A DNA stretch of 64,000 nucleotides from Paralvinella palmiformis (GCA_025642065.1 JAODUP010000702.1:1-64000); one strand, 5' to 3'. Positions 47,058 to 58,772 are shown, counted from the first letter of the stretch. Notes: generated from the letters alone by a model not told the origin. Made by a program: numbers and translations.

Positions 47058-50000
47058 TTTTCTTTGAAACAAAGTCAGTGGAATAAAGCGCGGATGTAGG
47101 CGTATGTTGCAGCGATGCATACATTTTGGCTTCCATATTGCTCTACCACAAATACTCACAAACAATCAATCAGACGAAGCGACAGACTGTCTTCTTTGGT
47201 AAGATGCATCAACTATAGGAAAAGGTACAAATCCGAAGCAGTAAGACAATTGCTAACAAACAACTAGATCCCCTTGATCTATTAATTATTTAAAAAAAAA
47301 CTCACTATTACTGAGGTGTTAATATATATGTAAATCAAAGGTACAATAAGAGGGAATGATCAGGATCACGGAAATATATTCCAATATGTTCCATTCCGTT
47401 GAGTAGAATGCTCATCTCTTCCATCAGATCAGTTCATTGATGGTAGAATTGTTTTTAGAAATATATTTCTTTTTAGTTAAGCGCACAGGTTGACAAAAGT
47501 ATTGACCTACCCAGGTGTGAGGGAATATTTTGGTCACAAATGACGATAAGGTCACATGCGCCACGTAGTATATATGTTCTTCTGATTGCATTATTCGGAA
47601 TTTTCAATGGCCAATTAAAGTGATATTAATGATAATAGCCCAAACTTCAGAAGACATCTGATTTAATTTGGATCAGATAATGCACATAAAATTAAAGTTA
47701 GCATTGGGTGGCTCTTTATACAATATTATATTTCATATATGAGTTATGGAATAAGGCACTAAAACAACGGCTGTTTACCTTCGGTTATTTTCAAATTAGT
47801 TCGTTTCAAAATCTTCGTCATAGACGCCATTCTCCTTCCTGTCTCGTTCTAAGATAATGATGATTGAGTGTTTATATTTGGGACTAAAGATCGAGTGCAG
47901 GTACTGGTTCCGAGTTGCTTTTGATTGAAAAGGAGACAGGCCTAACGTCAGAAGAGCGACTGCCATATTTTATTTACACTGAATGCGACATTCTGAGTTG
48001 CCGTTATAGGAAGTACTTTGTCAGCCATCTTTTGATGATGTTTCCGGCATCTGGCCTGTTGTGGTGTATTCTCTGTGTCATTTATTTCTTACTCAGAAAA
48101 GGCCCCCATAGGACTGAAAATACCCTAAGTAGATTATTATTGTTAGGTACGTGTGTGGGGAAAAGGAAGACACCTAACAGCTAACCATTTTAACTAAATT
48201 GTGTGTTGATGTTACGAGGTCGAATAGATCGACTACTCCAATCTATTGAAATAAAGCTAGTGTTTTGTTTGTGCGTTCGCAAATATTTCTGACGAAAGGG
48301 TCTCAATGGGCGGTGGATACGACAATGATTACGATCTGAAAGAAGTGTTAGAAAGAAGTTCTTGTCATTTGACAAAAGTCAATAATAAACGACAAGGTAG
48401 GACTTGCTATTTGGTGGAAGTGTCATTTTATGTCACATATTAGAATAATGTAAGATGTCATCAATGGTTGATTAGTTGATGTTGATGTATGGAATCTTCC
48501 CGGTTCAGTCTTAATTGTCAGCTTAAATAGTCTATTTGTCATCTTTCTTGTATTTAAATATATGTTATTTTGTTGCCAGCATTAACTTGAAAAAGCTGAC
48601 ATTTTGGTGAAGTATATGTTCTATTTAATGTATCCATGTTATTTGTTTGTTTAGAAATGGTATCATATTTTACGTCTTTATCGTTGAAAGCAACTTTGAA
48701 CAGACGAGATTTTGGAAGATAAGTTTTTTTTCAAAAGACGACACATTTCTAATATTCACCTGTAACCTGTTATACAAAATAAGCCAGCGACATTAAATGT
48801 ACAATAGTCATATGTCTTAAGGTTCATTTACTTTAGGTTTATATGACGTCATGTTATGATGATGAATGTGGGATAAAATGCGAACGTTTTGTTTAAGGTA
48901 AATGTCTTTGTAGATTCATTTTGAAATATGTTTACGTCAGCATAAACAGATTTGATGGATGGAAGCATCTTCTATGGGAAAATTATTTACGACAACAATA
49001 ATATTTAACAACAAATTACAATTTCTCATTCCATGCGTTTCTCATGGCTTCAATAAATACTACGGTTATATATTGCCAATGAACTCGATAAATAAAATAA
49101 TTTTTCTTAGAATAATTGTTTTACAACCAGGTACAGACATCATTTTGTACCAGGCATCCCTCAAAGATAACCGTTACTGACTGTTTATCCCCTGGAACGG
49201 TTGTTGCGTTATGTTTGGTTGAAAAGCCAAAACAGTATAATAATAATAATGATAATAATAATAATAATAACAGTAATAATGGCTGAAATGACAGCTAATT
49301 AACGTGGCTTGGTTACCTGAAATGAGGGAGACGCATATGGGCTGGAATTTACTGCTTCACCACGGGGACTAATCCTAAATAAATTTAGAATTTCCAATAG
49401 CTGGCTTATTCGGTGGAAGAATTTTATCAGTTGCCTGGTTGGATGAAAAACTTCTACTACAGCGTCACGGCTGTGATTCGCCATATAGATAGTTCTAGAC
49501 TGAAACATGTCATACTCTATTTAAATTGTGATCGTCAATCTTTTGTACGTTATAACTTTCGTTTACTCTTTACACACAAATGACAACAATCGAAGGAATA
49601 TAATTTATAGGAAGAAAGAAAGCAAATGATGTTTTTGTATTTTACGTATCTTAATTTTTTAATATCAAAGAAGCCATAAATATTATAACAGCTAACCTAT
49701 TTGGTGAGTGTGTAACATATGTTTACATACATGTATGTGTATATCACTGCACGGCTATTTCTTATACGATACCTCCTGGAACATGTGTGTTGTGTAGGTG
49801 AATGAATAAATGTGCGTGTGTATGTGTGTCCGGGTGTGTGTGGGGGGTGTATGTGTGGGTTTTGGGGGGAATAAATATCAGGGCAAAATTGTGCTTTAAT
49901 TACTTTATATATGTTATATTTTCGACCTTCATGATTTCACATTGATATTTCGAAATAGTTTGATTATTAATTTTGAGCAAAGGTCACAATTATAATTATT

Positions 50001-50475
50001 AGTTTTCAAAACGATGACCAAAATTATATTGAAGCACACGCGATCATCAAACGAGAAGCAATCGTGTCAGATTGTAATTAGTTATCTGGATGACACATGC
50101 ATTTGTCACTAACGTTTTCTTTTGCTGAAACAAAACCCAGTCTTTGAAGTGAAAGGCTGAGATTAGCATTTTTGAAATCACAACATGAATACCATACTGG
50201 AATATCCCCAAAACAGTGGCTAGTTTATTAACAAATTATATCAAGACGACATAGTATAGTTATAAATCTGGTCTACCTGTGGAAAGCATTAAATCGATCG
50301 AATTTCTATATTTCCTGTCTTATATATATCTTTTTTTATACACAGCGTTCGCCATTTTTGGTTAGCACGTACATATTTGCGAAAGGTCAACGTTAGAAAT
50401 GGGTTTGTGATAGTTCTGTTTTTTGCTTACATTGTCGTTGGTATTCTGAAATGCGACAGTAGTTTCCTGTTTTCC
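46861..50475 (+). repeat. Tandem-like repeat unit 2 (blocks a-b-c-d-e, most complete)
   Basis: a 47150-47690 (CACAAACAATCAATCAGACG), b 47690-48180, c 48380-48620, d 49490-49900, e 49870-50470. A TA tract (47004-47054) lies at the front and a SINE fragment (49310-49500) is inserted between c and d. The 89-codon frame in block b (47915-48184) is broken in the other units, so it is not treated as a gene. Confidence 0.7.
49310..49505 (-). repeat. SINE fragment, second family (minus strand)
   Basis: Minus strand carries ATTCGGTGGAAGA- and TGAAGCAGTAAATTCC-type blocks (on the + strand ATTTACTGCTTCACCACGG, TTATTCGGTGGAAGA and TTGGATGAAAAAC). The same blocks occur in the element at 53935-54150, which keeps its tRNA-like head. 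Confidence 0.6.
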
Positions 50476-50516
50476 TGTTTTCGCTTTCAAGGGTTATACC
50501 TATGTGTGTGGGTTGT

Positions 50517-50707
<191 letters not shown>

Positions 50708-50744
50708 CCGCACCTATGTGTGTGTGTTTGAATAAACTATAAAT

Positions 50745-51370
50745 ATTGATAATAAATCTTGGCTACTTATCAGTCTGTGGGGTCCTGCTAAACTACTTTT
50801 CATACGTTGTGATTGTGACACGCCTACAGGAATGTGATTACCCACTAAAAGCGGAAATACATACACAAATATTTCCATTTAATACTACAGCTCGGAGTAA
50901 ACAGCACTTGACTGTGGTTCAATGGTAAGTTAATACATATATAAGCTAATCACTTTGACACCACAGTTTACAGTCCAAAGCAATTATCTGTGGTTTTCAT
51001 GAAAACTATAAATCAGAATATTTCGACATCACAAATTCTAATTCTGTGTTCGAATAGCTAAACATCCCTACATAAACCATTGGGATTGGGGTCCGACAAG
51101 TCCTGCGTAACAAGTTGTAGTCTGACGCCAATGAAACATTACACCTTTTATAGGCTCTTAGCGCTTCAACCAATAAAACACCTTAGTTGAACACGCGACA
51201 AACCTATGTTGCATAAACTTTGGCTACATATAGAAGCAGCTAAATGACTAAGCTAAAATAAAGTAAGAATACCGTATAATGGATTAATACTAGTTAAGAA
51301 TAGAATATCGCCGGAATCCTCAGCATATATATTAAGATTTAATCCTCATACGTTTACCATCCACGTCTAA
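50745..51370 (-). repeat. LTR-like repeat R4, copy G (minus strand)
   Basis: Minus strand has the TATA site AGCCTATAAAAGGTG (complement of 51144-51152), GCGTCAGACTACAACTTGTT, the donor-like context ATGTATTAACTTACCATTG, and CCCCACAGACTGATAAGTAG. The AATAAA signal is mutated to AATTAG. It lies between units 2 and 3, in the same orientation as copy F between units 1 and 2. Confidence 0.7.
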
Positions 51371-51570
51371 CATATTGTCTGTTAGGATATGCAGTTAGAT
51401 ATATTTATCCATGGTTGAGAACACTGAATTTCAGGCAGATGTCTGATACTGCGAATAACACGTAGGGATTATAATAGTGATACAGTCAACAATTTTCCAA
51501 TAACATTTTATACAACCTAATTATTCACAATGTGTATGTGTGTGTGTGTGTTAGGGCGTTTACCTAGATT

Positions 51571-51628
<58 letters not shown>

Positions 51629-51699
51629 TATTAAATTGATACCATAGATACAATTAAGTTGTCTTAAACCTCCCCCCAGTATATACGATATACGTATTA
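51371..51699. other. Spacer with (TG)n and (TA)n
   Basis: TG run near 51533-51551 and TA run at 51572-51626. No gene. Confidence 0.6.
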
Positions 51700-52440
51700 T
51701 TAACTAAATCTACCGGGCTTTGAGCACAGCGGGTAATTAACCAATTACAATTTGGTGATGTTCGGGTGCGGATCTTAGATTATTAAGTGGGATGCACTAT
51801 TGGCTCCTGAAAAGAATCCAGTGCCACACAAATACTCACAAACAATCAATCAGACGAAGCGTCAGCCATCTGTCTTGGTCAGATACATGATATATAGGAG
51901 AAGGAAAAAAGTCCTTAAAAGTAGGACCACTGCTAACATACAAATAAATCCTCTTGATTAATTAAGGGCGGTTTGAAGTAACCACTTGTAAACACAAACG
52001 TATTACGACGTTTTTACTCATAAGAAAACACTTTGTTATGTATAACTTGTGAGATATACGGGATTGAGTGACTAACAATGCCAATAAAAGTCATTATCAT
52101 CAGAATCATTCGAATAAGGCACTGAACATCAAATAATTGCCATAACGTGAAGAAGAGATATCCAGTAATGTCCATTAATCAGGTCACTGATGCTAGGATT
52201 GTTCGTAGAAGTACAATAATTTTTATTCACGATATAGAATTTAATAAAAGCGGTAACTCACAATGCTGAGGGATGTTTCAGTCACAGATAACGAGGATAC
52301 ATGCATTACATATAAAAAATACCCGTTTTTTATATTATTTTTAAGTTGACATAACTCATAATAGCTCCAAACTCCAAGACATACCTCAAATAACTCGCTA
52401 ATGCCACAGCTTTAGAATTAATTTGATGTAACATGCCTGT
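51700..52440 (+). repeat. Tandem-like repeat unit 3, block a
   Basis: Shares TTACAATTTGGTGATGTTCG and GTGCGGATCTTAGAT with 58.45 kb, and ACTCACAAACAATCAATCAG with units 2 and 4. Blocks b-d of this unit are replaced by unrelated sequence; block e reappears at 56.3 kb. Confidence 0.7.
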
Positions 52441-52735
52441 TATTCATAAATGGCCAATAGTATGATAATTAAAAGCGCTGTGATCTGCATTAACATTATC
52501 TCATAAATTGCCGCAGGTCCGAAGCACCAATAACTTTAAAACTCCTGGTGCCTCACCAAAGTACCTGATTCCAAATGAACAAATCATACGTTTATGATAT
52601 TTGTTATTACAATGTGATTATACATCGGTGGCACACTTACCGTTGTAACTGAATATGTTACCATTCATCCGGTAGAAATAGCTATACATTTGCAACACTG
52701 TACTACACACATATTACTCGACATAAATTTGCAAG
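52441..52735. other. Unassigned spacer
   Basis: No recognisable gene or repeat. Confidence 0.35.
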
Positions 52736-52889
52736 CCAGGAATATCCTCCTCCTCTTCAGAACTATCCCACAAAATCTAAACAATTGTCCTATCGACGGG
52801 TGACATCCCCATCTTCGCAAATGTCATCCATGACGTTGCAATATGTAAATACAGCTGCCGAATGGTCAGCTCGATCGAGTAATGGGTCT

Positions 52890-53160
52890 GTTTCTGTTTG
52901 GATAACGGCTTCCTTGAATGGAGGCTCAATTGGTGTCTGATTGGTGGCGGGTCATACTCCTAAATTTGAGGAGAGTGAAGTTTAACCCTGATAATCTGGG
53001 TAATGGCATTGCTTGATAGTCTATTCCTGTAATCAGTTTTTAGCGAGATATACATGTTCACATTCAGTACTTCTGGCTGGAAGTCTAAGCACCAATTCAG
53101 CTAAATCCAATATGTTTGGTGCTGTTTGCTTATATTTCACATTGCCTTGATTACTGAAAG
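52890..53160 (-). pseudogene. hAT transposase C-terminal (dimerisation) remnant
   Basis: Minus strand from 53158 reads APNILDLAELVLRLPARSTECE (short core LVLRLPARSTECE), then after a one-base shift KTDYRNRLSSNA...IIRVKLHSP and, past a stop, EYDPPPIRH. This matches the order of the hAT C-terminal dimerisation region: hydrophobic helix, LPxSTxxCERxFS, KTxxRNRL, then an E(F/Y)DPxPA-type end. The Arg-Phe-Ser after CE is lost (CEHVYLA). About 90 codons survive and no DDE catalytic part is seen. It probably records an old autonomous hAT copy; any link to the miniature element at 41.8 kb is unproved. Confidence 0.7.
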
Positions 53161-53302
53161 TTGAATGGAACTAATCACTGGAAATAGAAAACACAATAGA
53201 TGTTCAACAAATCGGTGTCTGGCGTGCTTTTAAATTCATTTTGCCCCTGGTATTATATAATGCAGTCGAGGAAACAAATGATTTTTGAATACTGGTAGTT
53301 AA

Positions 53303-53560
53303 TCCCGTGGAACAAGAAATGACAACAAATGGATTACAGAAATGACAACAAATGGATTACTGATATGGATTGGAAGCGAAACGAATTTAAAAAAAAGTAC
53401 AGTGTACACACTTGGCCTACAGCAAGTCCTTCAGAAAGTTCCATTCAGTGTGCAGTACTATACAACAGACTCGTTTTCTCAAGATATCCTACCGATGTGG
53501 AGTCGAGTATCCACAGCAGCATTACCGAAGTCTGTCAATACAGCCAGATACACTTTAACA
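53303..53560 (+). CDS. Candidate exon A of an unrecognised gene
   Basis: Open from 53303 (after TAA at 53300) with an in-frame ATG at 53342. It ends at a good splice donor, ACA|GTAAGATAT (exon end 53560, phase 0). The reading has ordinary amino-acid composition (e.g. LGLQQVLQKVPFSVQYYTTD, LPKSVNTARYTLT). A second open frame overlaps it, so coding status is uncertain. A 23-bp tandem duplication (53315-53360) spans its start. It joins in phase to exon B at 55004. No domain is recognised; it could be chance. Confidence 0.25.
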
Positions 53561-53699
53561 GTAAGATATATCAGTAATATAATCAGTTACAAATAACCAG
53601 TGATATGTACCCAGCATAACCGAAAATTGTTAAAAACGTCATAAACGATGGATATTAAAATTATGCTATCAATACAGAACAACAGGAAAATATTAATAT

Positions 53700-53935
53700 T
53701 AAGTAAACAGTGTAACTGTAATATATGATAGGACACACCTTAGCAGTAGTAAAACAGTGTAACTGAAACTGAATAACACTAAATATATCAACTATAGTAA
53801 ACAGTGTAACAGGAGCGGAAAACAACTTAACAGGAGGAAGACAGTGCAACTAAAATAGAAGGTAATAGGAACCACATTACAGGTAGTGAAAGAGTATAAC
53901 CAAAGAAAGAAATAGTCGACATGGCAGTTATTCTA
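53700..53935. repeat. Degenerate ~47-bp minisatellite
   Basis: The core ACAGTGTAAC recurs at 53707, 53754, 53801 and, altered, at 53841 and ~53890. It resumes after the SINE insertion near 54150 (GGTGTAACTGAAACAGAATA). Confidence 0.7.
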
Positions 53936-54152
53936 CTTGGTCTGTAATTTACTGCTTCACCGAGGACTAATTCTAAACAAAATTGACTTTACTATAGATG
54001 GCCTATTCGGTGGAGAAAACCTTACCAGTTGTCTGATTGGATGAAAAACACCTCCTGCTATAGAGCCACGGCCGGGATTCGAACCTCCGAAATCCCGCAA
54101 AGCATGACCTTGAGTAAGAAAGTCCCACGCTTTAATCCACGAGGTCATAGAG
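53936..54152 (-). repeat. tRNA-derived SINE, second family, inserted in minisatellite
   Basis: Minus strand begins TATGACCTCGTGGATTAAAG (A-box-like), then GGAGGTTCGAATCCCGGCCG (strong B box), then a body with CACCGAATAGGCC and GGTGAAGCAGTAAATTACAG. The same body is at 49310-49505. The head-to-B-box spacing is longer than in a normal tRNA, so not a tRNA gene. Confidence 0.7.
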
Positions 54153-54199
54153 GTGTAACTGAAACAGAATAACAGGAAACATGTTGACAGAAGGAACTA

Positions 54200-54600
54200 A
54201 TGAACTACAATATGTAGGTTTAGTTGGCCAATATGTCAACTCAGCAATTACGGTGGCTTGCAGCAAGTCCCCATTGGTATCAACCAGTCGTTTGTTTTCT
54301 ACAAACAGATAAGTAGTCGGGCCATTAGAGCTTTACCAGTGAGTTATTCGCTACAGTTAGTATCCTGATTCTCAATCTGTCTCCAATAGGACCATAGTTT
54401 GTATCACACATATACCTAGCCAATATATCAACGTTGAGTGTTTGCTTTATTTTACAGTACTACTGCTACTGCTCAATTATATATACCACTGTAGTTAGTA
54501 TTTAATATCCTATATATTTGCTTGTAGATATCTCACATAATACTACAAGACAAAACGATAGCTGGGAACCACGACTTTTATCCACAAGTAGGAGTAAAAA
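54200..54600. other. Unassigned spacer
   Basis: No coding frame or repeat partner found. Confidence 0.35.
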
Positions 54601-54601
54601 T

Positions 54602-54671
54602 GGACACACGCACGCACGCACACACGCACGCACGCACGCACGCACACACGCATCACACGCACGCACGCACG

Positions 54672-54719
<48 letters not shown>

Positions 54720-54795
54720 CAAATAATATATATATATATATATATATCCCATCCCTGTTATATATTTATATATATATATATATATATATATACCA
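54602..54795. repeat. (ACGC)n and (TA)n microsatellite cluster
   Basis: ACGC/ACAC tetramers (54605-54674), then TA runs (54675-54715, 54728-54746, 54763-54792). The two intervening unique bits are near-duplicates (ATCCCATCCCTGTTATA and ATACCACCCCTGTTATA), indicating local duplication. Confidence 0.9.
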
Positions 54796-55003
54796 CCCCT
54801 GTTATACATGGCAGAAAGGAATAGGATATGCTTGGGTTCGAGCCCTGGCTGTGGCACTACAGTAGATTGATTGAGTACCTATTTAAAATTTGTTTCTCAT
54901 CAAGTGTAGACATCCAGACAAAGTCTGAATGGTTGACTGTTCATAGCTGTGGTATGAATAGAATACTAACTTTGTTGAAGACAATTTTATTTTATTTCTC
55001 CAG

Positions 55004-55264
55004 GGATTTTCTGTAAAGCTAGTACCAGGGCGTCCACTACTATTTTGCATGTGTACAACGGCGAAGTTTTGTGCGGATGTTTCACACCGTGGCAGCAATG
55101 TGCAGTATCTGAAATTGTTTGTTCCGACAACAAAGGGACCCTTGTCGGCGTTGGAAAATGAAGCAGCTGGTATTGTTTTGGGGTATGGGAACAACATGAG
55201 AAACATCAAGAAATTGTCATATAACAGTCAGCTTTTAATATCTAATGCCACATGTAGCAAATAA
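55004..55264 (+). CDS. Candidate terminal exon B of an unrecognised gene
   Basis: Preceded by a textbook acceptor (TTTTATTTTATTTCTCCAG ending at 55003). The phase-0 frame from 55004 is open for 86 codons (GFSVKLVPGRPLLFCM ... LLISNATCSK) to TAA at 55262-55264. A poly(A)-signal-like AATAAA lies at 55554-55559. Composition is protein-like, Lys/Leu/Ser-rich without low complexity. No family is recognised. The phase matches exon A's donor, giving a possible ~160-residue product, but the 1.44-kb intron would hold a minisatellite, a SINE and microsatellites. Tentative. Confidence 0.3.
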   Translation, partial: GFSVKLVPGRPLLFCMCTTAKFCADVSHRGSNVQYLKLFVPTTKGPLSALENEAAGIVLGYGNNMRNIKKLSYNSQLLISNATCSK

Positions 55265-55553
55265 CAGGATCAAAAGAAATGAACATTTTGAAACAAATTA
55301 TCGCGTAATGTGTCATTTATACCTTTTAATTAATGTGTTCTTGATTATTGTTGTTTTATAAATAGTTTAATTCTCTATTAATATCCTTATACGATTGTAA
55401 AATTATATTCTTGTTTATCATTAGTTGGATTGTTTATGAAGGTAAACGTGTCAAATAATAATTCGCAGTAATCGATGACTTAGTGGGTTTGGAAAACTGG
55501 GCCCAGTATGTATTTGGATTGAGTGTTTTAATGACCTGATGGTAGGCTTACTG

Positions 55554-55559
55554 AATAAA
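55554..55559 (+). terminator. Possible poly(A) signal AATAAA
   Basis: AATAAA about 290 bases after the stop of candidate exon B, followed by a GT-rich stretch (GAGTTGTGTATATC). Such hexamers are common by chance in AT-rich DNA. Confidence 0.25.
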
Positions 55560-55599
55560 GAGTTGTGTATATCTCCAGAACAAATAACATCGTGAGAGT

Positions 55600-56160
55600 A
55601 TGAATGACGGAGCATAAAGTGAGACTCGGTTGTTAAGGTAATAACTGATATGTGAAGTCATCACCGAAAACGATAAGATCAGAAAAAGCGGCTATCATAA
55701 TACACCAAGTCACAGCCACTCCACATATAATAACCCCCCTATAACACCCACCATAGAGGCTGCACCAAACCAGCGACAGCCTGCGGATATTCCCCGAACT
55801 GCAAGCAAGCAAGCAAGCAAGCAAGCAAACGATAAGCTAGGATGAGTTTATAAGTCGACGAATCTAACATAAGTAACACAGAGTGATAATAATACGTGTC
55901 CTTCATTAGCTCAGTACATTCATGTCAGTTGTCAGTTGTTATGTCATATACTGATAGGAATTGTTCACTTTTTTGATTGATGATTATATCATGTTTAATA
56001 TGAGTAGAATCTAAGAATAATACTTCGTTTTTTATTAAAAGGCGAAAGCCTTATGCTCCTTAAGAAACAATAGTAACATTAACTCATAAACGGAATTAAA
56101 AGAATATTGTTTGTTATTTATAAGTAATTGAAATCATGTGTAATGGGTCCCGAACTGTGT
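55600..56160. other. Unassigned spacer with short (AAGC)n
   Basis: AAGC tetramer run at about 55802-55828. A 63-codon minus-strand frame (55633-55824) runs into it and lacks a domain. Confidence 0.4.
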
Positions 56161-56165
56161 GCCTG

Positions 56166-56226
<61 letters not shown>

Positions 56227-56250
56227 TTGTGTGTGTGTGTGTGTGTGTAT
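56166..56250. repeat. (TA)n then (TG)n microsatellite
   Basis: TA run, TTTTT, then TG run. It precedes block e of unit 3, as TG repeats do in units 1 and 2. Confidence 0.95.
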
Positions 56251-56289
56251 GTGTGTGTAAGTATATGTGTGTGTTTGTGTGGTGGGGAA

Positions 56290-57225
56290 GATAATCAATG
56301 CAAAGCCTACACTTTGTGTCAGTTATAAGTGTTAGTTTTCAAAAGGATGATAAAAATGAGATGGAAGCATACGTAATTATTGAAAGAGAAGCTATCGTGT
56401 AAAATCACAATTCGTCATTTCCTTGACACACGAATTTTTGTTTTCTTATATTTTCTTTTAGTGAAAATAAGCTGTCTTTGAAGTCGATGGTCTAGATCAG
56501 TGTTTCAGGGTTCTGATAAGTTGATTCGTTTCTAACCAGAGCTAAAATACGAAATTATTTCAAAGGGAAGGGACCAATCCCAGGTTTATAGATTACATGT
56601 CAATTTCGTCCATTTCTAACTTTGATGTTTTCTGTTGCTTTCATTGGAAAGAGAAATTGTTAGTGGTCTGAACTAACTTCAATATACTATAATGAAACCA
56701 TAAACTATATATGTATCTGATTTGAGAATTCACTCATTTGGCTGATTTCTGTAGTAAAACAATTTTCGAGGTCACAAAAGTAACACAAATCTGGAACGTA
56801 TCATGTATTCTTACAATACTATATACACATATGTACACGTAGGAACAGATTTGAAGAATGGCAACTGGTTAAATGGGAACATGATTTATCGTATGATTCT
56901 TAAATATTTAAGATTAAATCATTATTTGTCATTTGATGCTTTAATGACGACTTCATGTTGCATCACTTTCTGGTGATTTATTATGAATGACAGTTGATAA
57001 GCCTAAAATAATGACATTTGGTGGCTCTTAAAATATTATATTTTATCTTCCAATTATGATAGAAGATGTTCGGACCAGGATCTCAACTTTATTTTTTTTG
57101 GTATAATTTAACTCGTCTTGTTCGCATTGTCCTCACTCTTGAGTAAGTAAGTAAATATTTGTGAATTATATATTATGAAACTCGACCAAAAGAGTAATGT
57201 TAGATAGTTATTTTTGAAAAAGAGA
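56290..57225 (+). repeat. Tandem-like repeat unit 3, block e
   Basis: Shares TTTTCTGTTGCTTTCA, TATAATGAAACCATAAA and CATTATTTGTCATTTGATG with unit 1 block e, and the GAGAAGC(A/T)ATCGTGT element with unit 2. No conserved frame. Confidence 0.7.
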
Positions 57226-57620
57226 CACATATTTAATGGAAACTATCTTCTGGAATTAATTCAAGTGTTTTGGAAATATAAGTAAGAAAGAATGGAATAC
57301 GTTTGAGTTGCTGGTTTATGTCTTTATGGCTTAGTTCAGAATTCTATGTTCAAGTTCGATTTGTGGATTTGGTTGGTATTTCCTTCTCAACACAGATTTG
57401 GCACTTAGTTTATTTTATGACTTAACTGGGTTCATTTTAACGCGAGGTTCTAGATCTAATATTAATTTGGTATCTTTGGTACAGTTCTTTTTTTATTAGA
57501 ATTGAGTTGATATTATCAGAGGGAATCCTGACACTAAATCACTTCAGTGATTCCCTAGTGAGTTAGTGTACATTCTCGCATAGTCAACAAACTGTAATGT
57601 TTGTTAACACGATGATGGTG

Positions 57621-57627
57621 TATAAAA
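57621..57627 (+). promoter_or_regulatory. TATA box of R4 copy H
   Basis: TATAAAA followed about 18 bases on by TTTTCACTTAG, an initiator-like sequence kept in copies A, D and H. Copies D, F and G have TATAAAAGG at the same place, and copy I a TATAGAAGG variant. Confidence 0.5.
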
Positions 57628-57737
57628 CGCTTAACTTTTCACTTAGATTAGAGAAGAACTTCGACGCTAGACTAATTGGACGTGTATCGATATATATGGT
57701 TCATATAGGTAGGATTTATTTAGTTAATCGAACCCAG

Positions 57738-57743
57738 AATAAA
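57738..57743 (+). terminator. Poly(A)-signal-like AATAAA of R4 copy H
   Basis: AATAAAGCTGA, kept in copies A (4974-4979) and D (complement of 32729-32734), decayed in F (AATAAG) and G (AATTAG). Confidence 0.45.
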
Positions 57744-58632
57744 GCTGAGGTCAGCATATGAGGTGTCGAAATGTTTTTTTATATACAGGTTTCTTTTGGA
57801 CCACAGAGAATTACTGTTGAATGTAAACTGTGGTGTCAAAATAGTTTATGATATGTATGTAGCAAGTCACCATTGAACCACATGCACGTGTTGTTTTCTG
57901 CGAGCTGTGGTATCAAATGGTATGTTTTTTACGTGCTTCCGTTTTCTGTACGTAGCCTGCATGTAGCCGCTTTCCTGTGGGCGTGACATATTTGTAGCGA
58001 AAGAAAAGCGAATTAGTTGGTTCCCACAGGCTGATGAGTAGACCAGAAAAATGCTTAGGTATACGCATATATCTATCAATATGTGGAGGTATGAAACATT
58101 TTATTTTTAAATTAATGTATATATAGTTGTATTTAGAATTTATGGAGGTAGGTCTCGAAGGATGTTTACATGTGTTAATGCTCTGTGCCTGTTGCCTCTC
58201 TATATGTACCCTATATATATGCCGGCCGGTAGTTTCCGGGGTTAGACTGGTTACGATGCTGAAATATACTTATCTATGTAGAGTTTAACGCCATCTTGTG
58301 GGTGTATAATCGTGGATGGGAGTGATACTTTTAGTACTAGTAATTAGGCCATTAAATATACCAATATGGCTACATTAAGTTGACATATATCTATTAAAAA
58401 AAGTAAATATATTAATGATATCCACCGAGTATTGAGCATAAGGGGTGATTTATCAATTACAATTTGGTGATGTTCGGGTGCGGATCTGAGATGATAAGGT
58501 GCGGTTAAAAAAGAAGTCACCTTTATGCTGTACGGATGTGTGTACATATGGTATCGGACGGATGCGGTGCGTAAGTTTGGGTCTAGACATTGTTCCATCA
58601 TAAAATATTCACAAACAATCAATCAGACGAAG

Positions 58633-58633
58633 C

Positions 58634-58665
<32 letters not shown>

Positions 58666-58705
58666 CGAGAGAGAGAGAGAGAGAGAGAGAGAGCAGGAGA
58701 GCGAG

Positions 58706-58747
<42 letters not shown>

Positions 58748-58772
58748 TGAGAGAGAAAGAGAGAGAGAGAGA
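58633..58772. repeat. (GA)n microsatellite
   Basis: Imperfect GA run with GC/GT interruptions, embedded in block a of unit 4. Confidence 0.95.

Larger units (their letters stand above)
57535..58220 (+). repeat. LTR-like repeat R4, copy H (complete core)
   Basis: In order: AAATCACTTCAGTGATTCCC, TAGTCAACAAACTGTAATGT, the TATA site (57621-57627), AACTTTTCACTTAGATTAGA, AACCCAGAATAAAGCTGAGG (AATAAA 57738-57743), a donor-like ATGGTATGTT near 57918, GTAGCCTGCATGTAGCCGC, the perfect inverted pair CCTGTGGG/CCCACAGG (57974-57981 and 58023-58030), CTGATGAG, and a tail ending CTGTGCCTGTTGCC...TATATGTACCC. TATA, a start-like region and then AATAAA about 115 bases later is the U3-R-U5 order of an LTR. No PBS or gag/pol is seen, so LTR status is inference. 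Confidence 0.7.

Noticed and set aside
47915..48184. 89-codon frame with hydrophobic stretch
   Set aside because: Lies in repeat block b; the matching stretches at 41.1 and 59.6 kb have stops and shifts, so no conserved protein.
52690..52945. Open + strand frame (about 95 codons, Ser/Thr-rich) and a 57-codon minus-strand frame over the same bases
   Set aside because: They overlap the decayed hAT remnant region, have no start or convincing splice sites, and no recognised domain.
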